Positions 46,307 to 56,695 of a stretch of DNA of 64,000 nt are shown here, piece after piece. The notes beneath the pieces are model-generated. The model worked only from the letters and a program-made list of their open reading frames with translations, was not told the origin of the DNA and did no database searches. The stretch is from DATKAS01 sp963733765 (lineage in GTDB: Bacteria; Actinomycetota; Acidimicrobiia; Acidimicrobiales; DATKAS01), in assembly GCA_963733765.1 (NCBI GenBank), contig CAVTEI010000003.1:186001-250000 (forward strand), given 5' to 3'. The position numbers and the translations under genes were made by a program. Position 1 is the first letter of the stretch; the number at the start of each line of letters is the position of its first letter.

Positions 46307-47272
46307 GTGGCGCTGGAGAACTATCTCGCAGAGGAAGTGGCACTCGACTGCGCAGAGGGCCTCATGTCTCGGCGGGAGGCACTCCGCCGGCTCGCCTTGC
46401 TCGGTCTGAGTGCGACGGCGGCGACGACACTGCTCGCCGCGTGCGGCGACGACTCGGGCGACGACGCCTCGGGCGCGGCGGCGACGACCGCCTCCGTCGC
46501 CTCTTCGATCCCCGCCGACACGGCCGCGGCGACGACCGCCGCGCCCTCCACGACTGCCGCGCCCGCCACGAGTGCCTCGGCAACCGAGGCGCCCACGGCC
46601 GAGGAGATCCGCTTCCCCGGACCCCGGGGTGAGCTGATCGGCGTCCTGGCCACCGCGCCAGCAGCGAAGGGCGCCGTACTCGTGATCCACGAGAACCGCG
46701 GACTCACGCCCCACATCCGGACCATCCCGGGCCGCCTTGCGTCAAGCGGTTACACGGCGCTCGCGATCGACCTGCTCTCGGAGGAGGGCGGCACCGCGAG
46801 CCTGGCGTCAGAAGGCGACGCGACCGCCGCACTCGGTGCCGCGTCGCAAGAGCGGCTCGTCGAAGACATGCGGGCGGGCATCGACGAGCTCGAACGCCGC
46901 GCGCCGGGAGCGGGACTCGCGATGATCGGCTTCTGCTTCGGTGGAGGCATGACATGGCTGATGCTCGACAGTGGTGAGCCTCGACTCGGGGCAGCCGTCC
47001 CCTTCTACGGGCCGGCCCCGGCCGAGCCCGACTTCAGCGGGTCGAGCCAGGCAGCGGTGCTCGGCATCTATGCCGGAAATGACGAGAGGGTGAACGCCAG
47101 CCAACCAGCTGCACGCGCTGCACTCGAGGCCGCGGGGATGACTCACGAGCTCCGAACTTTCGAAGGGGTCGACCACGCGTTCTTCAACGACACGGGGCCT
47201 CGCTACAACGCTGAGGCAGCCGCGCAGGCCTACGACGCGATGATCGGCTGGTTCGACGAGCACCTGAGCTGA
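46307..47272 (+). CDS. Exported dienelactone hydrolase family lipoprotein
   Basis: The 321-residue product has a twin-arginine type signal (MSRREALRRLALLGLSATA) ending in a lipobox (LLAAC, cysteine about residue 47), then a 45-residue Ala/Thr/Ser linker. A dienelactone-hydrolase domain follows with nucleophile GFCFGGGMTWLML, acid in GIYAGNDERVN and histidine in GVDHAFFNDTGPRYN. It should be folded before export and anchored on the outer face of the membrane. The start is GTG 46307. It is 19 bases upstream of the glucosidase-like gene and divergent from the SARP regulator. The substrate is unknown; carbohydrate esters are a guess from the neighbour. Confidence 0.84.
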   Translation: MALENYLAEEVALDCAEGLMSRREALRRLALLGLSATAATTLLAACGDDSGDDASGAAATTASVASSIPADTAAATTAAPSTTAAPATSASATEAPTAEEIRFPGPRGELIGVLATAPAAKGAVLVIHENRGLTPHIRTIPGRLASSGYTALAIDLLSEEGGTASLASEGDATAALGAASQERLVEDMRAGIDELERRAPGAGLAMIGFCFGGGMTWLMLDSGEPRLGAAVPFYGPAPAEPDFSGSSQAAVLGIYAGNDERVNASQPAARAALEAAGMTHELRTFEGVDHAFFNDTGPRYNAEAAAQAYDAMIGWFDEHLS

Positions 47273-47291
47273 CCCACGCGAGAGTGAGCGG

Positions 47292-49972
<2,681 letters not shown>

Positions 49973-49982
<10 letters not shown>

Positions 49983-50410
49983 GGGGGCGCTGCCACGACG
50001 TCGGCGAGCACGGAGCCCGGATCGCGTCGGCGAGCGAGATCGCCCATCGAGATCACCCCGACCGGGCGATCGCCGTCGACGACAACGACACGGCGCACGG
50101 CGTGCTCCCGCATCAGCTGTACCGCGACCTCGACCGGCTCATCCGGACCGACCGACACGACCTTGTCCGTGCTCACGACGCTCAGCGGCGTCGCGGCGAC
50201 GTCGCGGCCCTCGGCAACCGCCCGCAGAACGATGTCGCGGTCGGTGACGATGCCGGCAGCCGCGGCGTTCTGCGTCACGACGACGGAGCCAACATCGTTG
50301 TCGCGCATCGCCGCACCCGCCGACTGCAGCGATGCGTCGGCGCTCAGTGCGACGACGTCAGTCGTCATGATGTCGCGAGTCCTCTCGGGTCCGTCCTTCA
50401 CCGGCGACAT
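49973..50410 (-). CDS. Two-CBS-domain protein (HRP1-like)
   Basis: The 145-residue protein consists of a pair of CBS domains (RDIMTTDVVALSADASLQSA to GIVTDRDIVLRAV, and VGPDEPVEVAVQLMREHAVR to GVISMGDLARR). CBS pairs bind adenine nucleotides or similar ligands. Size and architecture match mycobacterial HRP1 (Rv2626c), a hypoxia or dormancy protein; the comparison is from memory. Its ATG at 50410 lies inside the end of the BON-domain gene, so the two are translationally linked. Confidence 0.85.
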
Positions 50411-50693
50411 CCACCACCTCGAGCTGATTGCTGACGTCGGTCACGCCAAGGGTGTCCCAGCAATCGTCGCCCGCCGAGCGCTTGGCAAGACGCGAGTCCA
50501 CGAGCCCTCGAAGGATGACCACCCCGCGTTTCACATCGACGGCGAGGTCGCAGTCCTTCGTGAACAGGTTCTCGCGCAGCCGATCGACGACAGCGGCCTT
50601 GATCACGCCATCCGTCGGTGGTGGCGGATCCATCGGCACTTCGCCCTGGTACCAGTCGTAGTAGTAGCGACTCTCGGGATAGATGAACGCCAT
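50358..50693 (-). CDS. BON domain protein
   Basis: The 111-residue product has an N-terminal Tyr-rich stretch (PESRYYYDWYQGEVPMDPPP) and one BON domain (VIKAAVVDRLRENLFTKD, VKRGVVILRGLVDSR, CWDTLGVTDVSNQLEVVDV). BON domains bind phospholipids or other ligands and accompany stress proteins. There is no signal peptide. AGGAGGGG precedes ATG 50693 at good spacing, and the upstream minus strand has an AT-rich stretch (TCGAATATAGG) that may be the -10 region. It overlaps the CBS gene by 53 bases. It diverges from the CinA-like gene. Confidence 0.84.
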   Translation of the reverse strand: MAFIYPESRYYYDWYQGEVPMDPPPPTDGVIKAAVVDRLRENLFTKDCDLAVDVKRGVVILRGLVDSRLAKRSAGDDCWDTLGVTDVSNQLEVVDVAGEGRTREDSRHHDD

Positions 50694-50793
50694 CAGATCC
50701 CCTCCTTGCTGTTACCTATATTCGACCCGTACCCGCTCTGGCCGACCCGATGCACGATGGGGGTTCACCGACGAGACGGGTACGTACATCGAC

Positions 50794-51285
50794 GTGACCA
50801 TGGCGGGGACCGCGGAGCTCGTCGCGCGCGCGTTGGATGGGCGCGCCATCGCCTGTGCCGAGTCGTGCACGGCCGGCCGGATCTGTGAGGCCCTCGCCAC
50901 CGTCACGGGCGCCTCCGACTGGTTCCGCGGTGGAGTCGTCGCCTACCAAGAACCGGTCAAGCGCGCCCTACTCGATGTGGAGGCGGCATCGGTGCTCAGC
51001 GAGCAAGCCGCTGCTGAGATGGCCACGGGGGTTGCCGAGCTGCTCGAAGCCGACGTCTCCGTCGCGACCACCGGGGTCGCGGGAGACGAGCCCATCGACG
51101 GTGTCGACCCCGGCACGGTGTTCATCGCCACCTGCGTTGGTGGAAGTGTGCGGGTCGCCATGCACCGCTTTGATGGTGACCCCGTCGCCGTCTGTGAGTC
51201 GGCCAGTGACTGCGCGCTCACCTCGCTCCTCGCCCACCTTCGCTCGGAAGGTGGGCGACCTCGCATCCCCGGATCTAGGGTTTGA
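50794..51285 (+). CDS. CinA C-terminal domain protein (NMN amidohydrolase-like)
   Basis: The 163-residue product corresponds to the free-standing CinA C-terminal domain, with IACAESCTAGRICEALATVT, WFRGGVVAYQEPVKRALL and VSVATTGVAGDEPIDGVDPG. This domain (PncC) deamidates nicotinamide mononucleotide in NAD recycling. The start may be GTG 50794 or ATG 50800; neither has a good Shine-Dalgarno sequence. The 3' end of the gene contains a 10-bp hairpin, and the last dozen residues look atypical for the family. It probably begins a run of signalling genes on this strand. Confidence 0.85.
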   Translation: MTMAGTAELVARALDGRAIACAESCTAGRICEALATVTGASDWFRGGVVAYQEPVKRALLDVEAASVLSEQAAAEMATGVAELLEADVSVATTGVAGDEPIDGVDPGTVFIATCVGGSVRVAMHRFDGDPVAVCESASDCALTSLLAHLRSEGGRPRIPGSRV

Positions 51286-51302
51286 ACCCGGCGCAAGCCG
51301 GG
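51231..51302 (+). promoter_or_regulatory. Hairpin series at the end of cinA and in the MEDS-gene leader
   Basis: A perfect 10-bp stem (CGCCCACCTT/AAGGTGGGCG, 51231-51257) lies within the last codons of the CinA gene. CCCGGC-GCAA-GCCGGG with a GNRA loop follows at 51287-51302, and CGGTC-GGGA-GACCG lies at 51331-51344 just before the next start. No T run follows, so this is more likely an RNA structure or attenuator than a simple terminator. Confidence 0.45.
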
Positions 51303-51345
51303 AATGAGGGACGCGCCAGGGTGGCAGTGACGGTCGGGAGACCGG

Positions 51346-52235
51346 TTGAGCGGGTTTCGACACGAGGCGCTGATGTACGACGGCCCCGCGGAGTTCGTCG
51401 CGCGCACCCTGCCCATCGTGCAACGCGCCCGCACGGACGGTGCGGCGGTGCTCGTCGTGGTCCCCGAGCCGCGGCTCACGGCATTGCGGACCGCCGTCGG
51501 CGACGCGACGACCGACGTCACGTTCACGGACATGACCATGGTCGGGCGCAACCCAGGGCGCATCATCTCGGTCTGGGACGACTTCGTCCGCGGCCAAGCC
51601 GGCGGCCGGGTCGTCGGCATCGGCGAGCCGATCTGGTCGGGACGCTCGCGGACGAGCTCGTCGAATGCCAAATCCACGAGGAGCTGCTCGACACCGCGTT
51701 CGCTGAGAGCGAGGGCGTCGAAATCCAGTGCCCCTACGACGTGGGATCGTTGAGCGGCGACGTGATCACCGAGGCCTGCCGCGCGCACGGGCCGTCCGCA
51801 TCTACCAGCGATCGCAACCCGTTCTGGAAGCCACTGCGCGCCGCCCCGGAAGGCGCGTACCTGCAATCGTTCGACGAGCGCGGAGTACGCGGCCTGCGCG
51901 GCCTGATTGCCGGCCTCGCCGAGCACGTGGGCCTCGGGGCCGAGCGCACGGCAGACCTCGTGCTCGCCGTCGACGAGATCGTCACGAACAGCGTGCGCCA
52001 TGGTGGCGGCGCCGGGACACTCCGAGCCTGGATCGACGGCGATGCGGTGGTCTGCGAAGTGAACGACGACGGCTACCTGCAAGACCCGCTGGTCGGTCGC
52101 CGTCGACCAACGCCCGATGCCATGGGCGGACGCGGGCTGTGGCTCGCGAACCAGCTGTGCGACCTGGTGCAGGTGCGCAATGGCGTCGAGGGGTGCGTCG
52201 TGCGGGTGCGAGTCGAAGGATGCCGAGTACGTTGA
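51346..52235 (+). CDS. MEDS-domain/HATPase regulatory kinase, anti-sigma type (single-base frameshift)
   Basis: The N-terminal part (MSGFRHEALMYDGPAEFVA to VVGIGEPIW) is a MEDS sensory domain. The C-terminal part has the histidine-kinase-like ATPase of RsbW-type anti-sigma kinases, with N box AVDEIVTNSVRHGGGAG and G box MGGRGLWLANQLCDLVQVR. The frames join near 51650; adding one base restores GRS.DELVECQIHEELLDTAF, the normal MEDS continuation, for about 296 residues. TTG 51346 has GGGAG six bases upstream. Such proteins hold a sigma factor or antagonist by phosphorylation. The PP2C gene follows 34 bases later, as expected for partner switching. The sigma factor is not in this window. Confidence 0.83.
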
Positions 52236-52269
52236 CGGCGATCTCGTGCGGGGGTGGCAGGGGACGGCG

Positions 52270-54393
52270 ATGATGGCGACACCGAGCGAATCAGCCGCCA
52301 TACGGGCATTGACACGGAGCGATCTCGTGCTCGACGCGCTCCCCCATGCCGTGGTGATCGCCGACCTCCAGGGAACGATCCTCGCGTGGAACAGCGTCGC
52401 CCAGCGGACGTACTCGCTGAGCGCTGATCAGGCTGTCGGAAGGTCGATCCTCGAGTTCTTCTCCGCCGGCGACAGCGAAGACGTGCGCCACATCGTCGAC
52501 CTGGTCCTCGCGGGAGAGACCTGGAGCGGCGCCGTCCCCGTGAGCATGCCGGACAGCACCACCGACTGGGCGTACGCATGGGTCGCGCCGCTCCGCGATG
52601 ACAACGGGGCCGTCGTCGGCATCGTGGGAGCGGCCGACGAGACGCAGTCCGAGCTGCGCGTGCTCCAACGAAAGGCGTCCGATCTTGGCGAGCATCTCGT
52701 GCTCGCGCTCGCGGCTGGAGAGCTCGGGACGTGGCGCTGGGACATGGCGAGCGGCAAAACGGAATGGGACACCACCCTCGAGCGCGTCTTCGGCCTGCAG
52801 GCGGGCGAGTTCGACGGTCGGTTCGAGTCTTGGGTTGCGCTCATCCATCCGGACGACGTCACGGACACCCTCGCGACGCTCGAACGAGCCGTGGCTGAGA
52901 AATCGGGGTACGAGGTCGAGCATCGCGTCATGTGGCCCGACGGCAGCGTGCACTGGGTGCAAGGGCGCGGCACGGTGACTCAGGATCGTGACGGCAACGT
53001 GACCGGCACGATCGGGTGCGCGTCCGACTTCACCGCGCGCAAGCTGCTCGAGCTCGACGCGGCCCGGCGGGCCGATCAGGCCGAGGAGGCCGTGCGTCGT
53101 GAGCGCCTCCAGCGGGAGCGACTCGAGTTCTTGGGCGAGCTCAATCGCGTCGCGGCGGGCGCGCGCGACGTTCGGTCGCTCATGCGGGCGGTGACGGCGG
53201 CTGCCGTGCCCCAGCTCGGCGATTGGTGCACGCTCCACTTCCTTCCCGAACCGGGCGCGGCGCTCGAGACGGAGGTGGCGCACAGCGATCCCGCGAAGGT
53301 CGAGTGGGCGGTTGCGCTGCGCCAGAGGTACCCGTTCGACCCGGATGGCCCCCGGGGCGTGCCTGCGGTGATCCGCACGGGCAGGCTCGAGTTCCTCCGC
53401 GAGGTGACCCAAGAGTTCATCGACGCCGCCATCGACGAGGCGGGGGTGTCCGACCTCCGCGAGGAGCTGCTCGATCTCATCGAGAAGCTGCACCTCACGA
53501 GTGTCATCACCGTCCCGCTCAACACGAAGCGACGCACGATCGGGGCGATCCAGTTCGTGAGCGCGGAGTCGGCGCGGGTCTACGACCACGATGACGTCGC
53601 GCTCGCTCAGGCGGCGGCAGGACGCATCGCCGAGGCGCTCGAGAACGTGTGGCTGACCGAGCAGCACCGATCGATCGCCACGAAGCTCCAAGCCGCCCTG
53701 TTGCCTCCTCGCCTCCCTGCGATAGCCGGGCTGAGCATCGCCGCTCGGTACTGGGCCGCCGGGGAGGTCAGCGAAGTAGGCGGTGACTTCTACGACGTCT
53801 TCCCGATCGACGACCATCAGTGGGCGTTCGTCATCGGCGATGTCTGCGGCACCGGGCCAGACGCGGCCGCCGTCACCGCGATCGCCCGGCACACGATCCG
53901 AGCGGCGGCGACCCACGGGTCGAGTCCATCGGAGGTCCTCCGTTGGCTGAACGACGCGTTGCACGCCGGCCACCGCGACCTCTTCTGCACCGTCGTCTAC
54001 CTGACGCTCGACAGGGCGGACGACGGACGCTGGGAATACACGACCACCGCCGCCGGGCATCCTCTGCCGCTCCGCATCAGTCGGGACGGGACGACAACCG
54101 CGATCGGGGTACCCGGCACTCTGGTTGGTGCAGTCGAGGCAATCTCGGTCACCACGACCACGGGTGAGCTGACGACGGGTGACACCGTCGTGCTCTACAC
54201 CGACGGCGTCACCGACGTCTCTCCTCCCCACGGACTCGACCCCGCGGCGCTCGCCGGGATCGTCCGCAAGGCGACCGAGGGCGGCGGCTCGGCGGAGGAC
54301 GTCGCGGGCAGGCTCGGCGACACCATCGAGGACCTCTTGCCGATCATCGAGCGCAACGACGACGTCGCGCTGGTCGTGCTCCGCGTGCTCTGA
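52270..54393 (+). CDS. PAS-GAF-SpoIIE (PP2C-type) serine phosphatase
   Basis: The 707-residue protein has two PAS domains (VIADLQGTILAWNSVAQRTY near residues 20-130; a PAS-3-like LIHPDDVTDTLATLERAVAE near 150-270), a GAF domain (about 300-460) and a C-terminal SpoIIE/RsbU phosphatase. The phosphatase has VGGDFYDVFPIDDHQWAFVI, GDVCGTGPDAAAVTA and VVLYTDGVTDVSPP, giving the metal-binding aspartates. It should dephosphorylate an anti-anti-sigma protein in response to a signal sensed by PAS/GAF. ATG 52270 (tandem ATGATG) follows AGGGGA. It lies directly after the MEDS kinase, its likely opponent. Confidence 0.88.
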   Translation: MMATPSESAAIRALTRSDLVLDALPHAVVIADLQGTILAWNSVAQRTYSLSADQAVGRSILEFFSAGDSEDVRHIVDLVLAGETWSGAVPVSMPDSTTDWAYAWVAPLRDDNGAVVGIVGAADETQSELRVLQRKASDLGEHLVLALAAGELGTWRWDMASGKTEWDTTLERVFGLQAGEFDGRFESWVALIHPDDVTDTLATLERAVAEKSGYEVEHRVMWPDGSVHWVQGRGTVTQDRDGNVTGTIGCASDFTARKLLELDAARRADQAEEAVRRERLQRERLEFLGELNRVAAGARDVRSLMRAVTAAAVPQLGDWCTLHFLPEPGAALETEVAHSDPAKVEWAVALRQRYPFDPDGPRGVPAVIRTGRLEFLREVTQEFIDAAIDEAGVSDLREELLDLIEKLHLTSVITVPLNTKRRTIGAIQFVSAESARVYDHDDVALAQAAAGRIAEALENVWLTEQHRSIATKLQAALLPPRLPAIAGLSIAARYWAAGEVSEVGGDFYDVFPIDDHQWAFVIGDVCGTGPDAAAVTAIARHTIRAAATHGSSPSEVLRWLNDALHAGHRDLFCTVVYLTLDRADDGRWEYTTTAAGHPLPLRISRDGTTTAIGVPGTLVGAVEAISVTTTTGELTTGDTVVLYTDGVTDVSPPHGLDPAALAGIVRKATEGGGSAEDVAGRLGDTIEDLLPIIERNDDVALVVLRVL

Positions 54394-54475
54394 GGGGTCA
54401 GCCGCCAGCGGCCCGCCAGACCCAAGTCCCCGGTGTGTAGCGTCGTGGTCACGCTCGTTCCGTCTGGAGGAGAAC

Positions 54476-54676
54476 ATGGCGCTGAACGATGAGGCGATTT
54501 TCGAAAGCCTGGCTGACAGTGTGGTCAACTCGGCGGTCGCGGTGAGCTCGAAGAAGCGGGCGATCGCTGTTGTCGTGATCATCCTGGGTGTGGTCGCGGC
54601 GGTGTTTCTCGTGCAGCGAAGCCGGATGCAGGCGGGCGAAGCACCCGTCGAGGAGCCAGCCTCCGTCGCCGCCTAG
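54476..54676 (+). CDS. Small single-helix membrane protein (66 aa)
   Basis: The product starts MALNDEAIFESLADSVVN and has one strong transmembrane helix (AIAVVVIILGVVAAVFLV, about residues 29-46) followed by a basic QRSRMQ and an acidic tail. GGAGGAG lies five bases before ATG 54476, so it is a well-supported small gene. I recognise no family. It follows the phosphatase gene by 82 bases and may be part of the same regulon. Confidence 0.72.
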   Translation: MALNDEAIFESLADSVVNSAVAVSSKKRAIAVVVIILGVVAAVFLVQRSRMQAGEAPVEEPASVAA

Positions 54677-54751
54677 CGCGACTGAAGGCACACAGCGGAT
54701 CTCCACGTTCTCTCTCGATCATCTCCAAGGACCGGGAGAGCGGAATTCGTA

Positions 54752-54790
54752 CCTTCGTCGGAGTGGCCGCACCGGTCACTTCGACGAAGG
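54752..54790 (+). promoter_or_regulatory. Long hairpin that sequesters a Shine-Dalgarno sequence
   Basis: The arms at 54752-54768 and 54774-54790 form a 17-bp stem (15 Watson-Crick and two G-U pairs) with the loop GCACC. The 3' arm ends GACGAAGG and includes most of the GAAGGAG ribosome-binding site of the 55-residue gene, which starts eight bases later. This predicts translation control by temperature, a ligand, a protein or an antisense RNA. Confidence 0.6.
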
Positions 54791-54800
54791 AGACACCACC

Positions 54801-54968
54801 ATGCACTACCTCCCGATCATCTTCGTGTCCGATCCCGAGAGCTACCGCTCCGGCAATGACGGCCACCTCGCGCCGCTGCATGGGCGCGGCGTGCCGACCT
54901 GGATCTGGGAATCCCCGAGCGGCGGTCGCCGCCGCCGGCGGGCGCTGAAAGCCAAACAGAGGCGATAG
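54801..54968 (+). CDS. Very small basic protein (55 aa)
   Basis: The product starts MHYLPIIFVSDPESYRSG, continues with HLAPLHGRGVPTWIWES, and ends in a strongly basic tail (GGRRRRRALKAKQRR). There is no transmembrane helix. ATG 54801 has GAAGGAG eight bases upstream, inside the 3' arm of a long hairpin. The basic tail could bind nucleic acid. I know no matching family; the precise ribosome-binding site and the structured leader are the main evidence that it is a gene. Confidence 0.55.
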   Translation: MHYLPIIFVSDPESYRSGNDGHLAPLHGRGVPTWIWESPSGGRRRRRALKAKQRR

Positions 54969-54988
54969 CACGGACGCTTTGGAGGTCG

Positions 54989-55792
54989 TCAGGCCTCGAT
55001 GGCAGTCGGCGTGCCGATCGGCAGCCACCTGAAGACGTTTCGGACCTCGGCGGGGGCGTCGGCAAGGCGGCGCTCGATCGCCGCTCGGCCCTCGACGAAG
55101 TGCGACCAGCCCTCGTAGTGCACCGGGAACACGACCTCGGGCCGGAGCCGTTGGCACAACCGAACGGCGTCGTTCGCAGTCATCGTGTAGCGGAGCGGGC
55201 CGGTGACCGGGAATCGCACACCGCCGAGGTGGAGCACCGCGACTCCGACCGGTACCCGGTCGGCGAAGTCGAGGACGCCGCGGTACAGGACGGTGTCGCC
55301 AGAGATCCAGAGCGCGCCGTGCTGTTGGCCCAGCCATGTGAGGGCGAAACCGATGACGTCTCCGACGATGGGTCGAAACAGCGGTGGCCCGTGCCGGCAC
55401 GGGGTCGCCGTGACCACGACCGGCGGCCGGACACCGTCGGAGAGCGTCACTGCTTCTCCCGGCGCGAGTCCGCGGACCTTGCCATCGAGCCGGCCGGCGC
55501 CCGGACGGGTGGTCACGACGGTGGGCACACCGGCGAGCAGCGCACGACCCGAGTCGTCGAGGTTGTCGGCGTGGTGATCGTGGGTGAGGAGGATGGCGTC
55601 CACGGCGCCGACCTCTGCAACCGACATCGCCGGCGCGCCGACCTTGGTGGACGCCGTCCCCCACCCGAACTTGTATCGGCGTCCCGGTGCGTCGAACGTC
55701 GGGTCGGTCAGGATGCGCCAACCCCCGACCTCGATCAGGACCGTCGGCCCGCCGATGTGAGTCAGCTGCAGGGGCGGCGCGCCGTCGGTCAC
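54989..55792 (-). CDS. MBL-fold metal-dependent hydrolase (UlaG-like)
   Basis: The 267-residue protein has the beta-lactamase-fold pattern of the UlaG/RomA branch: GGPTVLIEVGGWRILTDPTF, the metal motif LLTHDHHADNLDDSGRAL, TPCRHGPPLFRPIVGDVIGF, ALWISGDTVLYRG and VVFPVHYEGWSHFVEG. These histidines and aspartates bind two metals. Known relatives are lactonases or phosphodiesterases; the substrate is unknown. GTG 55792 overlaps the stop of the upstream alpha/beta hydrolase as GTGA, so the two form an operon. Confidence 0.83.
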   Translation of the reverse strand: MTDGAPPLQLTHIGGPTVLIEVGGWRILTDPTFDAPGRRYKFGWGTASTKVGAPAMSVAEVGAVDAILLTHDHHADNLDDSGRALLAGVPTVVTTRPGAGRLDGKVRGLAPGEAVTLSDGVRPPVVVTATPCRHGPPLFRPIVGDVIGFALTWLGQQHGALWISGDTVLYRGVLDFADRVPVGVAVLHLGGVRFPVTGPLRYTMTANDAVRLCQRLRPEVVFPVHYEGWSHFVEGRAAIERRLADAPAEVRNVFRWLPIGTPTAIEA

Positions 55793-56625
55793 GACCCAGG
55801 CTCGACGCCGCCCTCGTCCGCGGTGCGTCCTGCGTTCGCGAGGGCCCAGTCGAGGGCGTAGTCCGCTACCTCCTGCCACCCTTCCTGAGCCGTGATGAGA
55901 TGCGCCCGACCCGGGAACTCCTTCGCCGCCGTGATGGTCTTCGACTTGTAGTGCTTCGCGTTCGACCGCTGGACCTTCGGCGGCATGATGTGATCCTCTT
56001 CGCCAGAGATGAAGAGCAGCGGCGGACGCGCGTCGTTCTTGTAGTCGACCCAGGTGTCTTGAGGACCGGGCTCGAAGTTCGCGAGCACGCTGTTGAAGAG
56101 GATTCGCCCGGAAGCCGGGATCGCGTAGCGCTCGTACAGCCGCCGCGACTCGTCCTCGGGGAACGTGTTCGTGAACGCGTACTGCCATTGCTCATGGGTG
56201 AAGCCGACGGCCTTGTGCCGGTTCGCCGGGTTCTTCAGCGCCGGGAACGTCGAGCGCACCTGCGACAGTGGCGTCGCGCGCACGCCCTCCGTCGGTGCCG
56301 AGCAGATCGCAACGCCCGCGACGCCGCAGCCGTGATCGAGCAGGATCTGCGTGAACGCGCCGCCCGCGGAGTGGCCGATGATGATCGGCGCCGTAGGCAG
56401 TGACTTCACGACGCCCTCGAGGTGTTCGATGATCGAAGGCACCGTGAGCGCCTCGATGGGCGACGGGTCAGCGTTGAGCGCCTCGACCTCGACCTCGAAG
56501 CCGGGATATGGGGGGGCCACGACGGTGAAGCCACGGCCTTCGTAGTGGGCGACCCAGTCCTCCCAGCTCCGCGGGGTGACCCAGAAGCCGTGGACGAGCA
56601 CGATCGTGTCGGGTGCGGCAGGCAT
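55789..56625 (-). CDS. Alpha/beta hydrolase
   Basis: The 278-residue product has VLVHGFWVTPRSWEDWVAH at the oxyanion strand, nucleophile IIGHSAGGAFTQILL, an acid in ISGEEDHIMPPKV and a terminal histidine in FPGRAHLITAQEGW, a complete Ser-His-Asp set. No signal peptide is present, so it acts in the cytoplasm. ATG 56625 (MPAAPDTIV) is chosen; a longer reading would overlap the divergent GlxA-type gene. The substrate is unknown. It diverges from the AraC-family regulator, which is the likely controller. Confidence 0.85.
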   Translation of the reverse strand: MPAAPDTIVLVHGFWVTPRSWEDWVAHYEGRGFTVVAPPYPGFEVEVEALNADPSPIEALTVPSIIEHLEGVVKSLPTAPIIIGHSAGGAFTQILLDHGCGVAGVAICSAPTEGVRATPLSQVRSTFPALKNPANRHKAVGFTHEQWQYAFTNTFPEDESRRLYERYAIPASGRILFNSVLANFEPGPQDTWVDYKNDARPPLLFISGEEDHIMPPKVQRSNAKHYKSKTITAAKEFPGRAHLITAQEGWQEVADYALDWALANAGRTADEGGVEPGS

Positions 56626-56675
56626 GCGTCGATCGTCCGCTGGATCGCGCTCCGCGTCGCTCCGCATGCAGCCAC

Positions 56676-56695
56676 GAATGCGCCAGAATGCGCCA
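56676..56695. repeat. Tandem 10-bp repeat at the GlxA-type gene start
   Basis: GAATGCGCCA occurs twice in direct succession, the second copy ending on the first base of the ATG. It may be a regulator half-site pair or a simple duplication. Confidence 0.4.

Noticed and set aside
46187..46714. N-terminal extension of the SARP regulator across the divergent hydrolase gene
   Set aside because: The extra residues are low-complexity antisense to the hydrolase; the GTG at 46186 has an ideal AAGGAG and starts exactly at the winged-helix domain.
51260..51345. Possible cyclic-di-GMP (GEMM) or cyclic-di-AMP (ydaO) riboswitch before the MEDS gene
   Set aside because: A GNRA-capped stem and GGGACGC are present, but the conserved GACGCAAAGCC core of GEMM and the paired signatures of ydaO are absent. 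I keep only the hairpins.
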